The notes: generated by a model not told the origin, from the sequence alone. A DNA stretch of 64,000 nt from an uncultured Hungatella sp. (GCA_910585435.1 CAJUEJ010000018.1:1-64000); one strand, 5' to 3'. Shown: positions 41,215-50,323, counted from the first letter of the stretch. Program-made: numbers and translations.

Positions 41215-42096
41215 TCATTTGTCAATAAATTTCCCGGCCAGCACATCCATCAGATACTGCCCATACTGATTCTTCTTTAAAGGCTGGATATTCTCCAAAA
41301 GCTGGTCCCTGGTAATCCAGTGGTTTAAATATGCTATCTCCTCCAAACATCCGATTTTCCGGTGCTGATGGCTCTCCACGGTTCTCACAAAGTTGGTGGC
41401 ATCCACCAGTGATTCGTGGGTCCCTGTATCAAGCCATGTAAAGCCCTGCCCTAAAAGCTCCACCTCCAATTTCCCCGCTTCCAGATAAATCCGGTTCAAA
41501 TCCGTGATCTCCAGCTCTCCTCTGGCAGAAGGCTTTAAGTTCCTGGCATACTCCACCACCTGGTTGTCATAAAAATACAGGCCGGTGACGCAATAGTTAG
41601 ACTTAGGGTTCGCCGGCTTCTCCTCAATGGACACCGCTTTTCCGTCAGAATTAAACTCCACGATCCCAAACCGCTCCGGATCGTCCACATAATATCCGAA
41701 TACAGTAGCCCCCTCCTGCTTGTTGGCCGCACGGAGGAGACGCTTCTTTAGCCCATGGCCTGCAAAAATATTATCCCCCAAAATCATTGCCACATGATCC
41801 TTGCCGATAAAATCCGCACCGATGATAAAAGCCTGGGCCAGCCCGTCCGGCGAAGGCTGCACCTCATAAGACAGGCGGATGCCAAACTGGTGCCCGTCCC
41901 CCAGCAGAGAATGAAAACGAGGCGTATCTTCCGGCGTGGAAATAATCAGAATCTCCCGGATACCTGCACTCATCAGAACCGACAGGGGGTAGTAGATCAT
42001 AGGTTTGTCATAAATGGGAAGCAGCTGCTTCGAGGTTACCATGGTAAGCGGATACAGCCTGGTCCCGGAACCTCCGGCCAAAATAATACCCTTCAT
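41215..42096 (-). CDS. rfbA: Glucose-1-phosphate thymidylyltransferase
   Basis: A 293-residue nucleotidyltransferase with MKGIILAGGSGTRLYPLTMVTSKQLLPIYDKPMIYYP (nucleotide loop and Lys), GDNIFAGHG (metal Asp), SIEEKP and FTWLDTGTHESL. It makes dTDP-glucose, the entry to dTDP-rhamnose synthesis. ATG42096 has GGAGGACTTATT upstream. It is the first gene of the rfb operon, with a dedicated promoter embedded in the preceding gene. Confidence 0.97.
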   Translation of the reverse strand: MKGIILAGGSGTRLYPLTMVTSKQLLPIYDKPMIYYPLSVLMSAGIREILIISTPEDTPRFHSLLGDGHQFGIRLSYEVQPSPDGLAQAFIIGADFIGKDHVAMILGDNIFAGHGLKKRLLRAANKQEGATVFGYYVDDPERFGIVEFNSDGKAVSIEEKPANPKSNYCVTGLYFYDNQVVEYARNLKPSARGELEITDLNRIYLEAGKLEVELLGQGFTWLDTGTHESLVDATNFVRTVESHQHRKIGCLEEIAYLNHWITRDQLLENIQPLKKNQYGQYLMDVLAGKFIDK

Positions 42097-42139
42097 AATA
42101 AGTCCTCCATATGTTTTCCATACTTTTTATCTTGGACTT

Positions 42140-42170
42140 ATTATAAAGGGTTACGTTGCGTCACTGTCAA
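42140..42170 (-). promoter_or_regulatory. MerR-type promoter/operator for the rfb operon, inside the merR gene
   Basis: On the minus strand an exact TTGACA (42170-42165) and exact TATAAT (42145-42140) are separated by 19 bp, the long spacer typical of MerR-activated promoters. The spacer holds the dyad GTGACGCAACGTAAC (42164-42150; GTnACGnnnCGTnAC symmetry). The -35 lies in the last codons of the MerR-methyltransferase gene and the -10 overlaps its stop codon. Transcription would start near 42133, ahead of rfbA. Confidence 0.85.
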
Positions 42171-43397
42171 GGAGTTTTTTAGTTTTCCTTTGCAAATAAA
42201 CACCCCCGCCATTTTTGTTATCCGAATCCCGCCCTTTTCCCTGATTTTCTTTTGAAGAAATTCCTTAAATTCCAGCTGCCTCTGGCTCAATATCTCGCTC
42301 TGGTTTCCGTGGCAGGATAGAATATAGTCCAGCAAAGGCTCCGCCTCATCCACCAGAAGATAATCATCGTACATCACTTTTTCCACTGATTGAAAATGGC
42401 GCTCCAACATGGCCTGCCCGTTTTCCAGGCCAAACAGCTCATATAAGGCCACCTCCGATAAAATGATGCGGGAGTCAAATTCCTGCACCAGCAGGGTAAT
42501 CTCCCTCATATGCTCCCTGCCGTAGGTGCTGCAGTAAAAAACTCCCTCCTGCTTCATAACCCGGCAGATCTCCTTTAAGGCCTGGGAAATATTCTTCACG
42601 TAGAAAAGCACATGATTGGCGATGACACCGTCAAAATAATCATCTTCATAGGTAAGGCTCTGACAGTCCTCTGTCTCGAACACCAGCTTCCCCAGATCCA
42701 GGCCCTCCAGAAGCCTTGCCGCATCCTCCACCATCCCGGAAGAGATGTCTGTCACATGGATTTCCATATCCGGCCGCCAGTCTCCGTGGCATGCTCTGTC
42801 CCGTCCTGCATGCCGCCACAATTCCCCGTTGCCGCACCCTACCTCCAGAAATTTTGCGCCTTCCTTTACAGGAATCCTGGAAGCAAGCCATGAAAACCAG
42901 GACACCGGGTTGTGGGAAAAACGATTGTGCAGCTCAATCCGCACGTTTAAGTTTACCGCCGTTTTATACTGGTCAATAATGGCATGCTCCATATTGGTGA
43001 TATGGATTAAGTTTAAGATACGGTTCCAGTCAATGACACCAGAAGACTTGACTATCTGAAACGTGTCGTCCAGCGTCCGCTCCATCATCTCCAGATGGCG
43101 GATCTTTTTCCGGATCAGATCCTTTTGAAGCTCCAGGGAATATACGATATCCTCCGCATCGTCATTGATAGTCATAGCCATTATCTCTTCCAGTGAGAAT
43201 CCCAGATATTTTAAAGAAAGAATCTTCTGAAGCCGTCCGAAATCCTCATCGGTGTACAGGCGATACCCGGAATCACTGACCCTGCTTGGCTTCAATATCC
43301 CCTGCTTGTCATAGAAACGTATGGTCCGAATGGTCACATTAGCCTTCCTGGCAAACTCTCCCGACGTATAAAATTCCCCGCCTGCCTCTCTCTTCAC
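42141..43397 (-). CDS. MerR family regulator fused to an SAM methyltransferase
   Basis: A 418-residue two-domain protein. Residues 8-78 are a MerR winged HTH (YTSGEFARKANVTIRTIRFYDKQGIL ... SGYRLYTDEDFGRLQKILSLKYLGFSLEEI), followed by a dimerising coiled coil to ~115. Residues ~175-300 are a class I methyltransferase with motif I KFLEVGCGNG (182-191), the acidic VTDISSGMVEDA loop and ANHVLFYVKN. Effector and methyl acceptor are unknown; SAM or a methylated ligand may be the signal. It lies 35 nt after the P-II gene and directly before rfbA, whose promoter it probably controls. Confidence 0.9.
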   Translation of the reverse strand: MKREAGGEFYTSGEFARKANVTIRTIRFYDKQGILKPSRVSDSGYRLYTDEDFGRLQKILSLKYLGFSLEEIMAMTINDDAEDIVYSLELQKDLIRKKIRHLEMMERTLDDTFQIVKSSGVIDWNRILNLIHITNMEHAIIDQYKTAVNLNVRIELHNRFSHNPVSWFSWLASRIPVKEGAKFLEVGCGNGELWRHAGRDRACHGDWRPDMEIHVTDISSGMVEDAARLLEGLDLGKLVFETEDCQSLTYEDDYFDGVIANHVLFYVKNISQALKEICRVMKQEGVFYCSTYGREHMREITLLVQEFDSRIILSEVALYELFGLENGQAMLERHFQSVEKVMYDDYLLVDEAEPLLDYILSCHGNQSEILSQRQLEFKEFLQKKIREKGGIRITKMAGVFICKGKLKNSLTVTQRNPL

Positions 43398-43432
43398 CTA
43401 TATCTCCCTTTCTCTCTGGTTTTTCCCACGCT

Positions 43433-44116
43433 TCACCCCTCTTCCTCCATCAGCCGCAGCCCCGCCGTATTGGTCACCGGAAGGGAAAATACAATAGCCT
43501 TGGCCCTTGTATCCATCCCTGCCCCCCTCATCACCGCCTGCATAATAGCATTCTTCTGTTCAGACTTTGCCACAATAAAAATCATCTCTTTCTCCGACGC
43601 CAGAGACACACCGAAAAATGCCTCCGCCCGTTCCATTCCCGTTCCCTTGGCATGCACCACCGTCCCTCCTCCGGCCCCGGCCTCCTTGGCCGCGTCCATC
43701 ACCAGATTGCTGCAGCCCTGATTGGCAATCACTACCAGAAGCTCGTGCTTTGTATCCTTCAATCTGCTTTCCTCCCCTTTTTCATATCCCTGATTCTCGG
43801 TTAAAAACTGCAGTTCTCTCCTGCCGCCCATGCTTCCAAGAGGCACCGTAAAAGCAATTCCTGTTCCCGGCACATCAATCTGAAACCGCATCTGCAGCCC
43901 CTTTTTTATCTCCTTCCACACCTGGTCTGTCACAACGGCAAACAGTACCGCCTTCTCCGACGCCTCCAGCCCGAAATAGTCTAGCATCTCACTGGCCGCC
44001 GTCCCATGGCCCAATGTCACCAGATTTACATGTACCTTCTGCTCCTGGTAGAAAGCGAGAATCCTGGGCATCATGCTTCGGTTGGTGATGGTGGTCATCA
44101 TACATATCTCCTGCAT
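43433..44116 (-). CDS. Tandem P-II-like regulatory protein
   Basis: A 227-residue protein of two P-II-like halves. The first (~5-100: MTTITNRSMMPRILAFYQEQKVHVNLVTLGHGTAASEMLDYFGL) and the second (~123-220: HELLVVIANQGCSNLVMDAAKEAGAGGGTVVHAKGTG ... FFGVSLASEKEMIFIVAKSEQKNAIMQAVM) each show the P-II ferredoxin-like pattern. The canonical T-loop Tyr is not visible, so nucleotidylylation is unlikely. P-II proteins commonly bind and regulate a membrane transporter encoded next door, here DUF1538, whose gene ends 21 nt upstream. ATG44116 has GGAG at 7 nt. Confidence 0.85.
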   Translation of the reverse strand: MQEICMMTTITNRSMMPRILAFYQEQKVHVNLVTLGHGTAASEMLDYFGLEASEKAVLFAVVTDQVWKEIKKGLQMRFQIDVPGTGIAFTVPLGSMGGRRELQFLTENQGYEKGEESRLKDTKHELLVVIANQGCSNLVMDAAKEAGAGGGTVVHAKGTGMERAEAFFGVSLASEKEMIFIVAKSEQKNAIMQAVMRGAGMDTRAKAIVFSLPVTNTAGLRLMEEEG

Positions 44117-44137
44117 TCCCTGTCTCCTTCCCGGCTA

Positions 44138-45673
44138 TTACAATTCAATAATATCAAAATCACCATACTGCTCCATTCCCACTGCCTCATATGTACCTGC
44201 CACAGCCTTCTTCCTCCTGCTCTGCACCTGATAGACAACACCCAGCACCTGAATCGTAATAAGCGGCGTCATGGCCACCATGGCGACCACCCCGAAGGCA
44301 TCCCGTACCAGATTGCCTCCCACAGCCTGGCAGGCTCCCATGGCGAAGGGAAGAAGAAAGGTGGCTGTCATAGGCCCGGACGCCACCCCGCCGGAGTCAA
44401 AAGCAATAGCCGTGAATATCTTGGGCACAAAAAACGACAGAATAATGGCAACGCCGTATCCGGGAATCAGATAATACATGGCAGAACCCCCTGTCAGCAC
44501 CCTTGTCATAGCAAGCCCGATGGAAACCGCAACACCGATGGACAGGCTCAGCTGCATGGCCGACCCGGGGATCGCGCCGTCTGTCAGCTCCTCCACCTGC
44601 TTCATCAGCACATACACCGCCGGCTCCGCCTTGACGATAAAATATCCGATAATCATGCCGATAGGCACAATCAGCCATTTCTGAGGAAGGGCGGCAATAG
44701 TCTTTCCCAGAAAGCTTCCTGCCGGCATAAATCCTACGTTGGCTCCGGTCAGAAACAGGACCAGCCCCACATACGTGTAGACCAGCCCGATCCCCACCTT
44801 TACCAGATTTCTCCTCTCCATCTTCAGAAGGAACACCTGAAACAGTCCAAAAAACAGGACAATGGGGAACAGAGACATCCCTATCTCCATCATGTAATGA
44901 GGAATGGATGTGGTAAACATCTGTCCTAAAGACACGGAATCCAGCACCTCCATGTGCTCTGCGGCTGCATAGGCCCCTCCGTCAGGCTGATACAAAATCC
45001 CCAGAATCAAAACTGCCAGAATCGGCCCCACCGAGCACAGAGCCACCAGCCCGAAGCTGTCGTCGGCCGCGTGTTCATCGTTACGCACCGCAGAGATACC
45101 TACGCCCAGGGCCATGATAAATGGAACCGTCATAGGCCCTGTAGTCACGCCGCCAGAATCAAATGCCACCGCCAGAAAATCCTCCGGCACAAACACAGCC
45201 AGCGTAAACACCGACAGGTAGAACACAATCAACATGGGCGTCAGCTTGATCCGGAAAAGCATACGCAAAAGGGCCAGCACCAGAAACAGGGCCACCCCTC
45301 CGGCCACCGCCAGAATCAGCACCAGATTGGGCACTGACGGCACCTGGTTCGCCAGCACCTGCAGATCCGGCTCCGATATGGTTATGACAAAGCCAAGGAT
45401 AAAGCCAAGGATTACCATCACCCACAATTTCCTGGACTTTGCCATGCTGCTTCCCACTCTCTCCCCCATGGGAGTCATGGAAAGCTCCGCCCCAAGGCTG
45501 AAAAACATCATCCCCACAATCAGAAGCAGCGCTCCCATAAGAAATTCCAGCACCACCCCCGGGGATACCGGAGCTATACTGAAGCAAAGAAGCAGCACAA
45601 GGCCTACCACCGGCAGCACAGCCACCAGGGATTCCTCCAGCTTCTCTTGAAGTTTTGTTTTATAAAGCCGCAT
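44138..45673 (-). CDS. DUF1538 polytopic membrane protein
   Basis: A 511-residue membrane protein built of two homologous halves, each with about six helices and a signature AFDSGGVTTGPMT (first half) or AFDSGGVASGPMT (second half). This duplication is the hallmark of DUF1538 and implies a pseudo-symmetric transporter or channel. The polar Asp-Ser-Gly-Gly motifs within the membrane suggest an ion or small-solute path. No experimentally established substrate is known to me. Its partner is the tandem P-II gene just downstream. Confidence 0.9.
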   Translation of the reverse strand: MRLYKTKLQEKLEESLVAVLPVVGLVLLLCFSIAPVSPGVVLEFLMGALLLIVGMMFFSLGAELSMTPMGERVGSSMAKSRKLWVMVILGFILGFVITISEPDLQVLANQVPSVPNLVLILAVAGGVALFLVLALLRMLFRIKLTPMLIVFYLSVFTLAVFVPEDFLAVAFDSGGVTTGPMTVPFIMALGVGISAVRNDEHAADDSFGLVALCSVGPILAVLILGILYQPDGGAYAAAEHMEVLDSVSLGQMFTTSIPHYMMEIGMSLFPIVLFFGLFQVFLLKMERRNLVKVGIGLVYTYVGLVLFLTGANVGFMPAGSFLGKTIAALPQKWLIVPIGMIIGYFIVKAEPAVYVLMKQVEELTDGAIPGSAMQLSLSIGVAVSIGLAMTRVLTGGSAMYYLIPGYGVAIILSFFVPKIFTAIAFDSGGVASGPMTATFLLPFAMGACQAVGGNLVRDAFGVVAMVAMTPLITIQVLGVVYQVQSRRKKAVAGTYEAVGMEQYGDFDIIEL

Positions 45674-45704
45674 GTGTGCCTCCTTTTTCTAAATCATATA
45701 TTGC

Positions 45705-45723
45705 CTTGCGAAATTTACGCAAG
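45705..45723. promoter_or_regulatory. Palindrome upstream of the DUF1538 gene
   Basis: CTTGCG-AAATTTA-CGCAAG is a perfect 6-bp dyad around a 7-bp AT centre, 32 nt before ATG45673 on the minus strand. A possible -35 (TTGCGT) and -10 (TATATG) overlap it, so it may be an operator. Speculative. Confidence 0.45.
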
Positions 45724-45859
45724 AAATTGCTGGCTTACAGCTTGGCAGCCAATCCGCCGCCAGACAAAACAGCCTGGAAGATCCGCTGTCCTTAGCAGCA
45801 CCACTCTCACTTTTCCCAAGAATACAATTAGTATACCATGCCTTTCAGACATTTTCCTA

Positions 45860-47038
45860 TTAAGACTTTATTAAATTCCATAAAACAACTCCCAAAAGCA
45901 ACATACCCGGAAAGAAAATCGCCGTCAAAAGGCCTCCCTGAATGCTTCCTATCCCTGCCGAGGCCATGCCCACCACCGTAGGCCCCAGAGTACACCCCAA
46001 ATCTCCTGCCAGCGCCAGAAAAGCAAACATGGCAGTTCCTCCCCCGGGAAGGGAACGGGAGGCAAGACTGTAGGTTCCCGGCCATAAAATCCCCACAGAC
46101 AGGCCGCAAAGCCCGCATCCTGCAAGCCCCAGAACCGGATTCTCCGAAAAAACCGCCAGCACATAGCTGAGAATACACAAAATACTGCTGCCCAGCATAA
46201 ACCGCTTCAGGGAAATCCTGTCGCTGAACCTGGCATACGTAAGCCTTGACACCCCCATCAAAGCCGCAAACATACAGGGCCCTGCCAAATCCCCCGCCTC
46301 TTTTGGCATCTGAAGCCCTGACTCTGCAAACACAGAGGCCCACTGGCTCATAGCCTGCTCCGACGCCCCTGCGCAGAGCATTAGAAGAACAAATATCAGA
46401 AACAATTTTTCTGAAAACATCCCCCGCCACGGCATAGGCTCCTGTTCCTCATTCAAAGAGCGAATAGGGACTCTCCCAAAATAGATCGCATTGCACACAG
46501 GTAACAGCGCCCACAGCGCACACAGCACCTTCCACCACGTTCTTCCAAATACCGCAAAAAACAATGTGGTCACTATCACCACAATCACATGGCCCCAACA
46601 GTAAAAGGAATGAAGCAGACTCATGGAGGCATCTTTTTTCTCTGTAGGACAGGCCTCCACAATAGGGCTGATTAAAACCTCTATCAAACCTCCCCCTATG
46701 GCATACAATACCACGGACAGCACAAGCCCAAGGTAGGCATTCCCGCACATTGCCGGAAAGACAGCCATTCCCCCAATTCCTGCTGCCGAGCACATATGGG
46801 CAAATACAATGGCCCTCCGATACCCCACCTTGTCAATCAATCCTGCCGACAAAAGATCCACAAAAAGCTGAATGGTAAAATTTATGGTAATCAAAAGGGT
46901 AATCCGTTCCATAGATATGTTGTAGAGTTCCTGAAATGTCAGAAAAAGCAGCGGCGCCAGGTTATTGACGACAGCCTGCGTCACATAGCCCAGGCAGCTT
47001 GCTTTGATAGTACGGCTATAGCCTGTATTTGAATTCAT
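45860..47038 (-). CDS. MFS transporter
   Basis: A 392-residue protein with twelve predicted helices in two halves, the MFS loop 2-3 motif (GLIDKVGYRRAIVFAHM) and a related loop 8-9 (YARFSDRISLKRFMLG). It resembles the FucP/sugar and drug-efflux-like groups in Firmicutes with DUF-type names, and the substrate cannot be inferred. It stands alone with a long inverted repeat just upstream. ATG47038 has no strong ribosome site in the preceding 12 bases (ATAAGCCTTATTTT-like), so expression may be low. Confidence 0.88.
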   Translation of the reverse strand: MNSNTGYSRTIKASCLGYVTQAVVNNLAPLLFLTFQELYNISMERITLLITINFTIQLFVDLLSAGLIDKVGYRRAIVFAHMCSAAGIGGMAVFPAMCGNAYLGLVLSVVLYAIGGGLIEVLISPIVEACPTEKKDASMSLLHSFYCWGHVIVVIVTTLFFAVFGRTWWKVLCALWALLPVCNAIYFGRVPIRSLNEEQEPMPWRGMFSEKLFLIFVLLMLCAGASEQAMSQWASVFAESGLQMPKEAGDLAGPCMFAALMGVSRLTYARFSDRISLKRFMLGSSILCILSYVLAVFSENPVLGLAGCGLCGLSVGILWPGTYSLASRSLPGGGTAMFAFLALAGDLGCTLGPTVVGMASAGIGSIQGGLLTAIFFPGMLLLGVVLWNLIKS

Positions 47039-47041
47039 ATA

Positions 47042-47096
47042 AAATAAGCCTCAGAAAAGATTTATTATTGTATCATATTCTTTTCAGAGGCTTATT
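47042..47096. promoter_or_regulatory. 18-bp inverted repeat at the MFS gene start
   Basis: AATAAGCCTCAGAAAAGA (47042-47059) and its complement with one mismatch (47079-47096) flank an 18-bp AT-rich centre containing a possible TACAAT -10 on the minus strand. It begins 4 nt upstream of the MFS start codon. It may be an operator or attenuator for the MFS gene, or a terminator for the opposite strand. Confidence 0.6.
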
Positions 47097-47104
47097 GCGT
47101 ATAA

Positions 47105-47416
47105 TTATTGCATATCCTGCTCCTCTTCCAGCTCCTCTGCTATTACATCTGATCTTTTCCCTTTCTCCAGCTTACGACAAACCAATTTAAATTGTGTAAA
47201 TAGCATATTGATAGCCTCCGATCCATGCTTACGCACAAAGTCTGCCAGTATACCCTCCTGTTCACAATCTTTTGCCGCCTGAACAATAGCCGCATCCCTT
47301 TCCTGTCCCTGTCCTATATAGTCCCTGATTTTTTGGATAAACCAGGCGTACTCATATAAGGGCCGGCACCTATCTATAAAATTTCTGTAAAATATTAAAA
47401 CCTTGTTTAGTATCTT
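47105..47416 (-). pseudogene. C-terminal remnant of an Rpn/PD-(D/E)XK nuclease
   Basis: From 47416 down to TAA at 47107-47105 the minus strand stays open with a typical Rpn C-terminal segment: FYRNFIDRCRPLYEYAWFI, KDCEQEGILADFVRKHGS, EAINMLFTQFKLVC, then a Glu/Lys-rich tail. No start codon lies before the only Met, deep in the segment, and the nuclease core is absent. It is immediately preceded, in the same frame, by the stop codon of the sugar transferase gene. It accounts for most of the 378-bp gap 47039-47416. Confidence 0.8.
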
Positions 47417-48037
47417 CTATCTCCCGCCCTTATGCAGCATAGCCAAAGGTGTTCTCAAGATGATTTTTAAATCCAGAAGAAAACATCTGTTTTTAATATA
47501 ATCCAGATCCATTTCCACCCAGTCATGAAACGCGATATCATTTCTCTGAGGCATAATCTGCCACGTACAGGTAAGCCCAGGCAGAACCTTAAGACGCCGC
47601 TTCTGGTATTCCGTATAGCACGCCACCTCTTCCGGAAGGGGCGGCCTGGGGCCTACAAAGCTCATATCCCCTTTTAATACGTTGTACAGCTGCGGAAGTT
47701 CATCTAACCCTGTTTTTCGGAGAAAACCTCCGATTTTTGTAATGCGGGGATCATTCGTTACCTTAAAAACCGGGCCGTCCATCTCATTTAAAGCTTTCAT
47801 GCCAGGCTTCATGGCCTCCGCATCTTTAATCATTGTCCTGAACTTGTACATGGTAAATATTTTCCCGTCCTTTCCTACACGTCTCTGTATAAAAAAAGGG
47901 CACCCGTGGGGATCGTCTATGTAGATCGCCGCCGCAATTAGAAAAAGCACAGGCCACAAGACAAGTAAACCTGCCAGGGAACATATGCAGTCGAACATAC
48001 GCTTTCCTATTCTATATATTATTTTCACTGAGGTCAT
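47417..48037 (-). CDS. Undecaprenyl-phosphate sugar phosphotransferase (priming enzyme)
   Basis: A 206-residue bacterial sugar transferase of the WcaJ/PglC-core type. It has an N-terminal membrane anchor (RMFDCICSLAGLLVLWPVLFLIAAAIY), then PFFIQRRVGKDGKIFTMYKFRTM, the catalytic region with KTGLDELPQLYNVLKGDMSFVGPRPPLPEE, and GLTCTWQI. It transfers a sugar-1-phosphate onto undecaprenyl phosphate, starting the repeat unit. It is the last gene of the minus-strand capsule cluster in this window. Confidence 0.95.
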   Translation of the reverse strand: MTSVKIIYRIGKRMFDCICSLAGLLVLWPVLFLIAAAIYIDDPHGCPFFIQRRVGKDGKIFTMYKFRTMIKDAEAMKPGMKALNEMDGPVFKVTNDPRITKIGGFLRKTGLDELPQLYNVLKGDMSFVGPRPPLPEEVACYTEYQKRRLKVLPGLTCTWQIMPQRNDIAFHDWVEMDLDYIKNRCFLLDLKIILRTPLAMLHKGGR

Positions 48038-48061
48038 ACTCTTCCACCCGCTTTTTACGAT

Positions 48062-49213
48062 TTATACCGAATTTACCGGTACCTTACAAATTTCGTTCTC
48101 TATAAATTCCTTTGAATGCTTTACTGCCTCCACTAAGGCTTCATCCACTTTTACCCAATCTATTTTATCATTTATCCGGTCTGGTTTCTCCCCTTCACCT
48201 GCAATCCTTGTCTCAAGATGAACGGAATGGAGAATATCTGACAGCCTTACATCTCTGCTGCTGTGCGGAAATACGGCAAACTGTTTATGAAAAATAATAC
48301 ACATGGAAACCCCATGAAAAGAATTTGTCACTACATATTCCGCATCATAAAGAAGCGCCAAAAAATCTAAAGGCCCACATCCCTTTGCATGTTTTTGATT
48401 CTTTGTCCAGCAAACATTCCTGATTTTGGGGTTTACTATCAGGACATTAAGTCCTGTATATGCTTCAAGCTGTCTCAGATACTCTGCCATCCGAAGATTG
48501 TATTCCGTATAGTAAACCGCAATATATTTCCTCTTCCTTTTTTTCTTTGATTTAATAAGCGTTTCCCATTCCTCTCTGTTCAGCAAAAATACCGGATCTA
48601 AAACTACTTCCGGACTTCTTGCCCACAAATTTTTAATATAGGAAACTGCCGACGGTTCTCGTAAAGAGATCGCATCAAAATTAGCTAACAGAGCTGAAAC
48701 AGGCTGATCAAAACGCTCCTCTAAACGCTCCGTCCCAATACTCGCTCCATAAGAAACATAGCGGGAATTTTCTTTCCTCCATTTGCGGAATGTACAGAAA
48801 TATCCCTCCTGAAGGCCTTCTGTTATTTCAGGATTCCATACCTGATCGCTTCCTACTACATAAGTGTCAATGTTTTTATTAAACTCATAAATCTCTCTCG
48901 AATCCTGTAAACGTTTGGAACTGCTCACCAGATATTTTTTTCTGAAGCTGCTTATTTTGCATTTTGTCTTCAAATTGCCATAAAATCTTTGATGCCACAT
49001 TTCCCCTGCTATCTGCCTTGTAATTCTATATATCCTTCGTAAAAAAACATCTTTTTCATCAACTTGGATGAAACGATATCGTGAACGCAGGGCCATTGGA
49101 TAATAAGGAATCATTACTGTTTCCTGATATTTATTCAAATATGTTTTAATCCCATAACTTTGAAGCAATGCTCCATAATCATCTGCCCAATAGAACGTTA
49201 AAATACCAATCAT
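48062..49213 (-). CDS. Polysaccharide pyruvyl transferase family protein (first)
   Basis: A 383-residue protein: MIGILTFYWADDYGALLQSYGIKTYL is the family start, TYVVGSDQVWNPEITEGLQEGYF the central Gly-Ser-Asp-Gln-Val-Trp motif, and YVVTNSFHGVSMCIIFHKQFAVFP the C-terminal binding motif. Members (CsaB, WcaK) add a pyruvate ketal to a sugar from phosphoenolpyruvate. It lies 21 nt after the F420-beta-like gene, with which it forms a pair that is repeated at 55051-58917. Confidence 0.92.
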   Translation of the reverse strand: MIGILTFYWADDYGALLQSYGIKTYLNKYQETVMIPYYPMALRSRYRFIQVDEKDVFLRRIYRITRQIAGEMWHQRFYGNLKTKCKISSFRKKYLVSSSKRLQDSREIYEFNKNIDTYVVGSDQVWNPEITEGLQEGYFCTFRKWRKENSRYVSYGASIGTERLEERFDQPVSALLANFDAISLREPSAVSYIKNLWARSPEVVLDPVFLLNREEWETLIKSKKKRKRKYIAVYYTEYNLRMAEYLRQLEAYTGLNVLIVNPKIRNVCWTKNQKHAKGCGPLDFLALLYDAEYVVTNSFHGVSMCIIFHKQFAVFPHSSRDVRLSDILHSVHLETRIAGEGEKPDRINDKIDWVKVDEALVEAVKHSKEFIENEICKVPVNSV

Positions 49214-49234
49214 AGAGCCCTCCTGGTGTCATTT

Positions 49235-50323
49235 TTATCTTCTTACAATTCTTTCTGCTAGAACAAGCGGCAAAATCCGGCTCAATACCATAAACATTTT
49301 TCTTCTTTTTGATTGTGAGGCAGGACTGCATAGCCTTGGTTGCAAAATATCTTCTTTTTCACATTGAAAATAACGGAATTGACTCTCCACTGACTTCCAG
49401 ACATTATAAGCTTTTTCATTATGCAGAATCACCAATGAAGTGCCCATCCCATCTTTCATATCCGGCTTTATTTTCTCAATTCCCCAGAAATCTCCCATAG
49501 TAATATCACTTCCCCTTTCTACTGTACAAAATTTGCAGGAATGGCAGGAAGGACGAATGATATAATTCTGAAAATATAATTTACAGAACAAATCCTGATC
49601 CATAGAATAAGAATACTCTTTATTCCCAACGTTCAAAGAAATAGTATGTCCATTATTCTTCTCTCTTTTATCCCGAAAGCAAAAATCTGAAACTGTTCCG
49701 TGATACTTTATCTCCAGTTCTCTCAGGTACTTTTTCCATATTTGGGGAGATGGAACGCCATAGCATACTAAATCTGCCACAAGAAGCTTGTCACTCTCTC
49801 CTCCAATAAATTGCTTCACCGCCTGACATTGACAGGGAGTCCCCGTAAACAATACCTGCCGCCCGGCCTTAAGATACCTTTCTATTTTCTTATAACAGCC
49901 AGACATCTCACTTTGAACATACTTGCTTTTTTGCAGCAGTCCAAGTTCTTCCATCCTCTGAATATCTTTATGAAACACTCTGCCGCCAGAATCCATTGCA
50001 GCACCAAATACCACCCCGCCGCCAGAAAGTACGTGTTGGGCCAAAACAGGAAAAACACCTCCTGATGTGCTTGAAAACCGTATGCTGTCATCCTTTGCCT
50101 GAGTTCCCAGATAGATACGTCCTCCCCCATTTCCCTTTTCTTCACAGGGGATCAGCGGACACACAGCCTTACATTTTCCACAGCCCACACAGTTTTTTTT
50201 ATTCACCTTGGGATAGGAAAATCCTTCCCGGTCCACAGCCATCTCTATCGCTTCGTTGGCACATATCTCCTTACAGACGCCGCAGCCGCAGCATTGGCTT
50301 TTCTTTTCAAATAATTTTGTCAT
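49235..50323 (-). CDS. F420-hydrogenase beta-like Fe-S flavoprotein (first)
   Basis: A 362-residue protein. Residues ~10-55 hold two 4Fe-4S clusters (CCGCGVCKEIC and CVGCGKCKAVC with a following CP), and the remainder matches the FrhB/F420-hydrogenase beta N- and C-terminal domains (FTGTPCQCQAVKQFIGGESDKLLVADLVCYGVPSPQIWKKYL; CHSCKFCTVERGSDITMGDFWG). In capsule clusters such proteins are thought to use flavin and Fe-S centres in sugar modification; F420 itself need not be involved. The gene overlaps the GT2 gene upstream by 17 nt, so translation is probably coupled. Confidence 0.9.
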   Translation of the reverse strand: MTKLFEKKSQCCGCGVCKEICANEAIEMAVDREGFSYPKVNKKNCVGCGKCKAVCPLIPCEEKGNGGGRIYLGTQAKDDSIRFSSTSGGVFPVLAQHVLSGGGVVFGAAMDSGGRVFHKDIQRMEELGLLQKSKYVQSEMSGCYKKIERYLKAGRQVLFTGTPCQCQAVKQFIGGESDKLLVADLVCYGVPSPQIWKKYLRELEIKYHGTVSDFCFRDKREKNNGHTISLNVGNKEYSYSMDQDLFCKLYFQNYIIRPSCHSCKFCTVERGSDITMGDFWGIEKIKPDMKDGMGTSLVILHNEKAYNVWKSVESQFRYFQCEKEDILQPRLCSPASQSKRRKMFMVLSRILPLVLAERIVRR

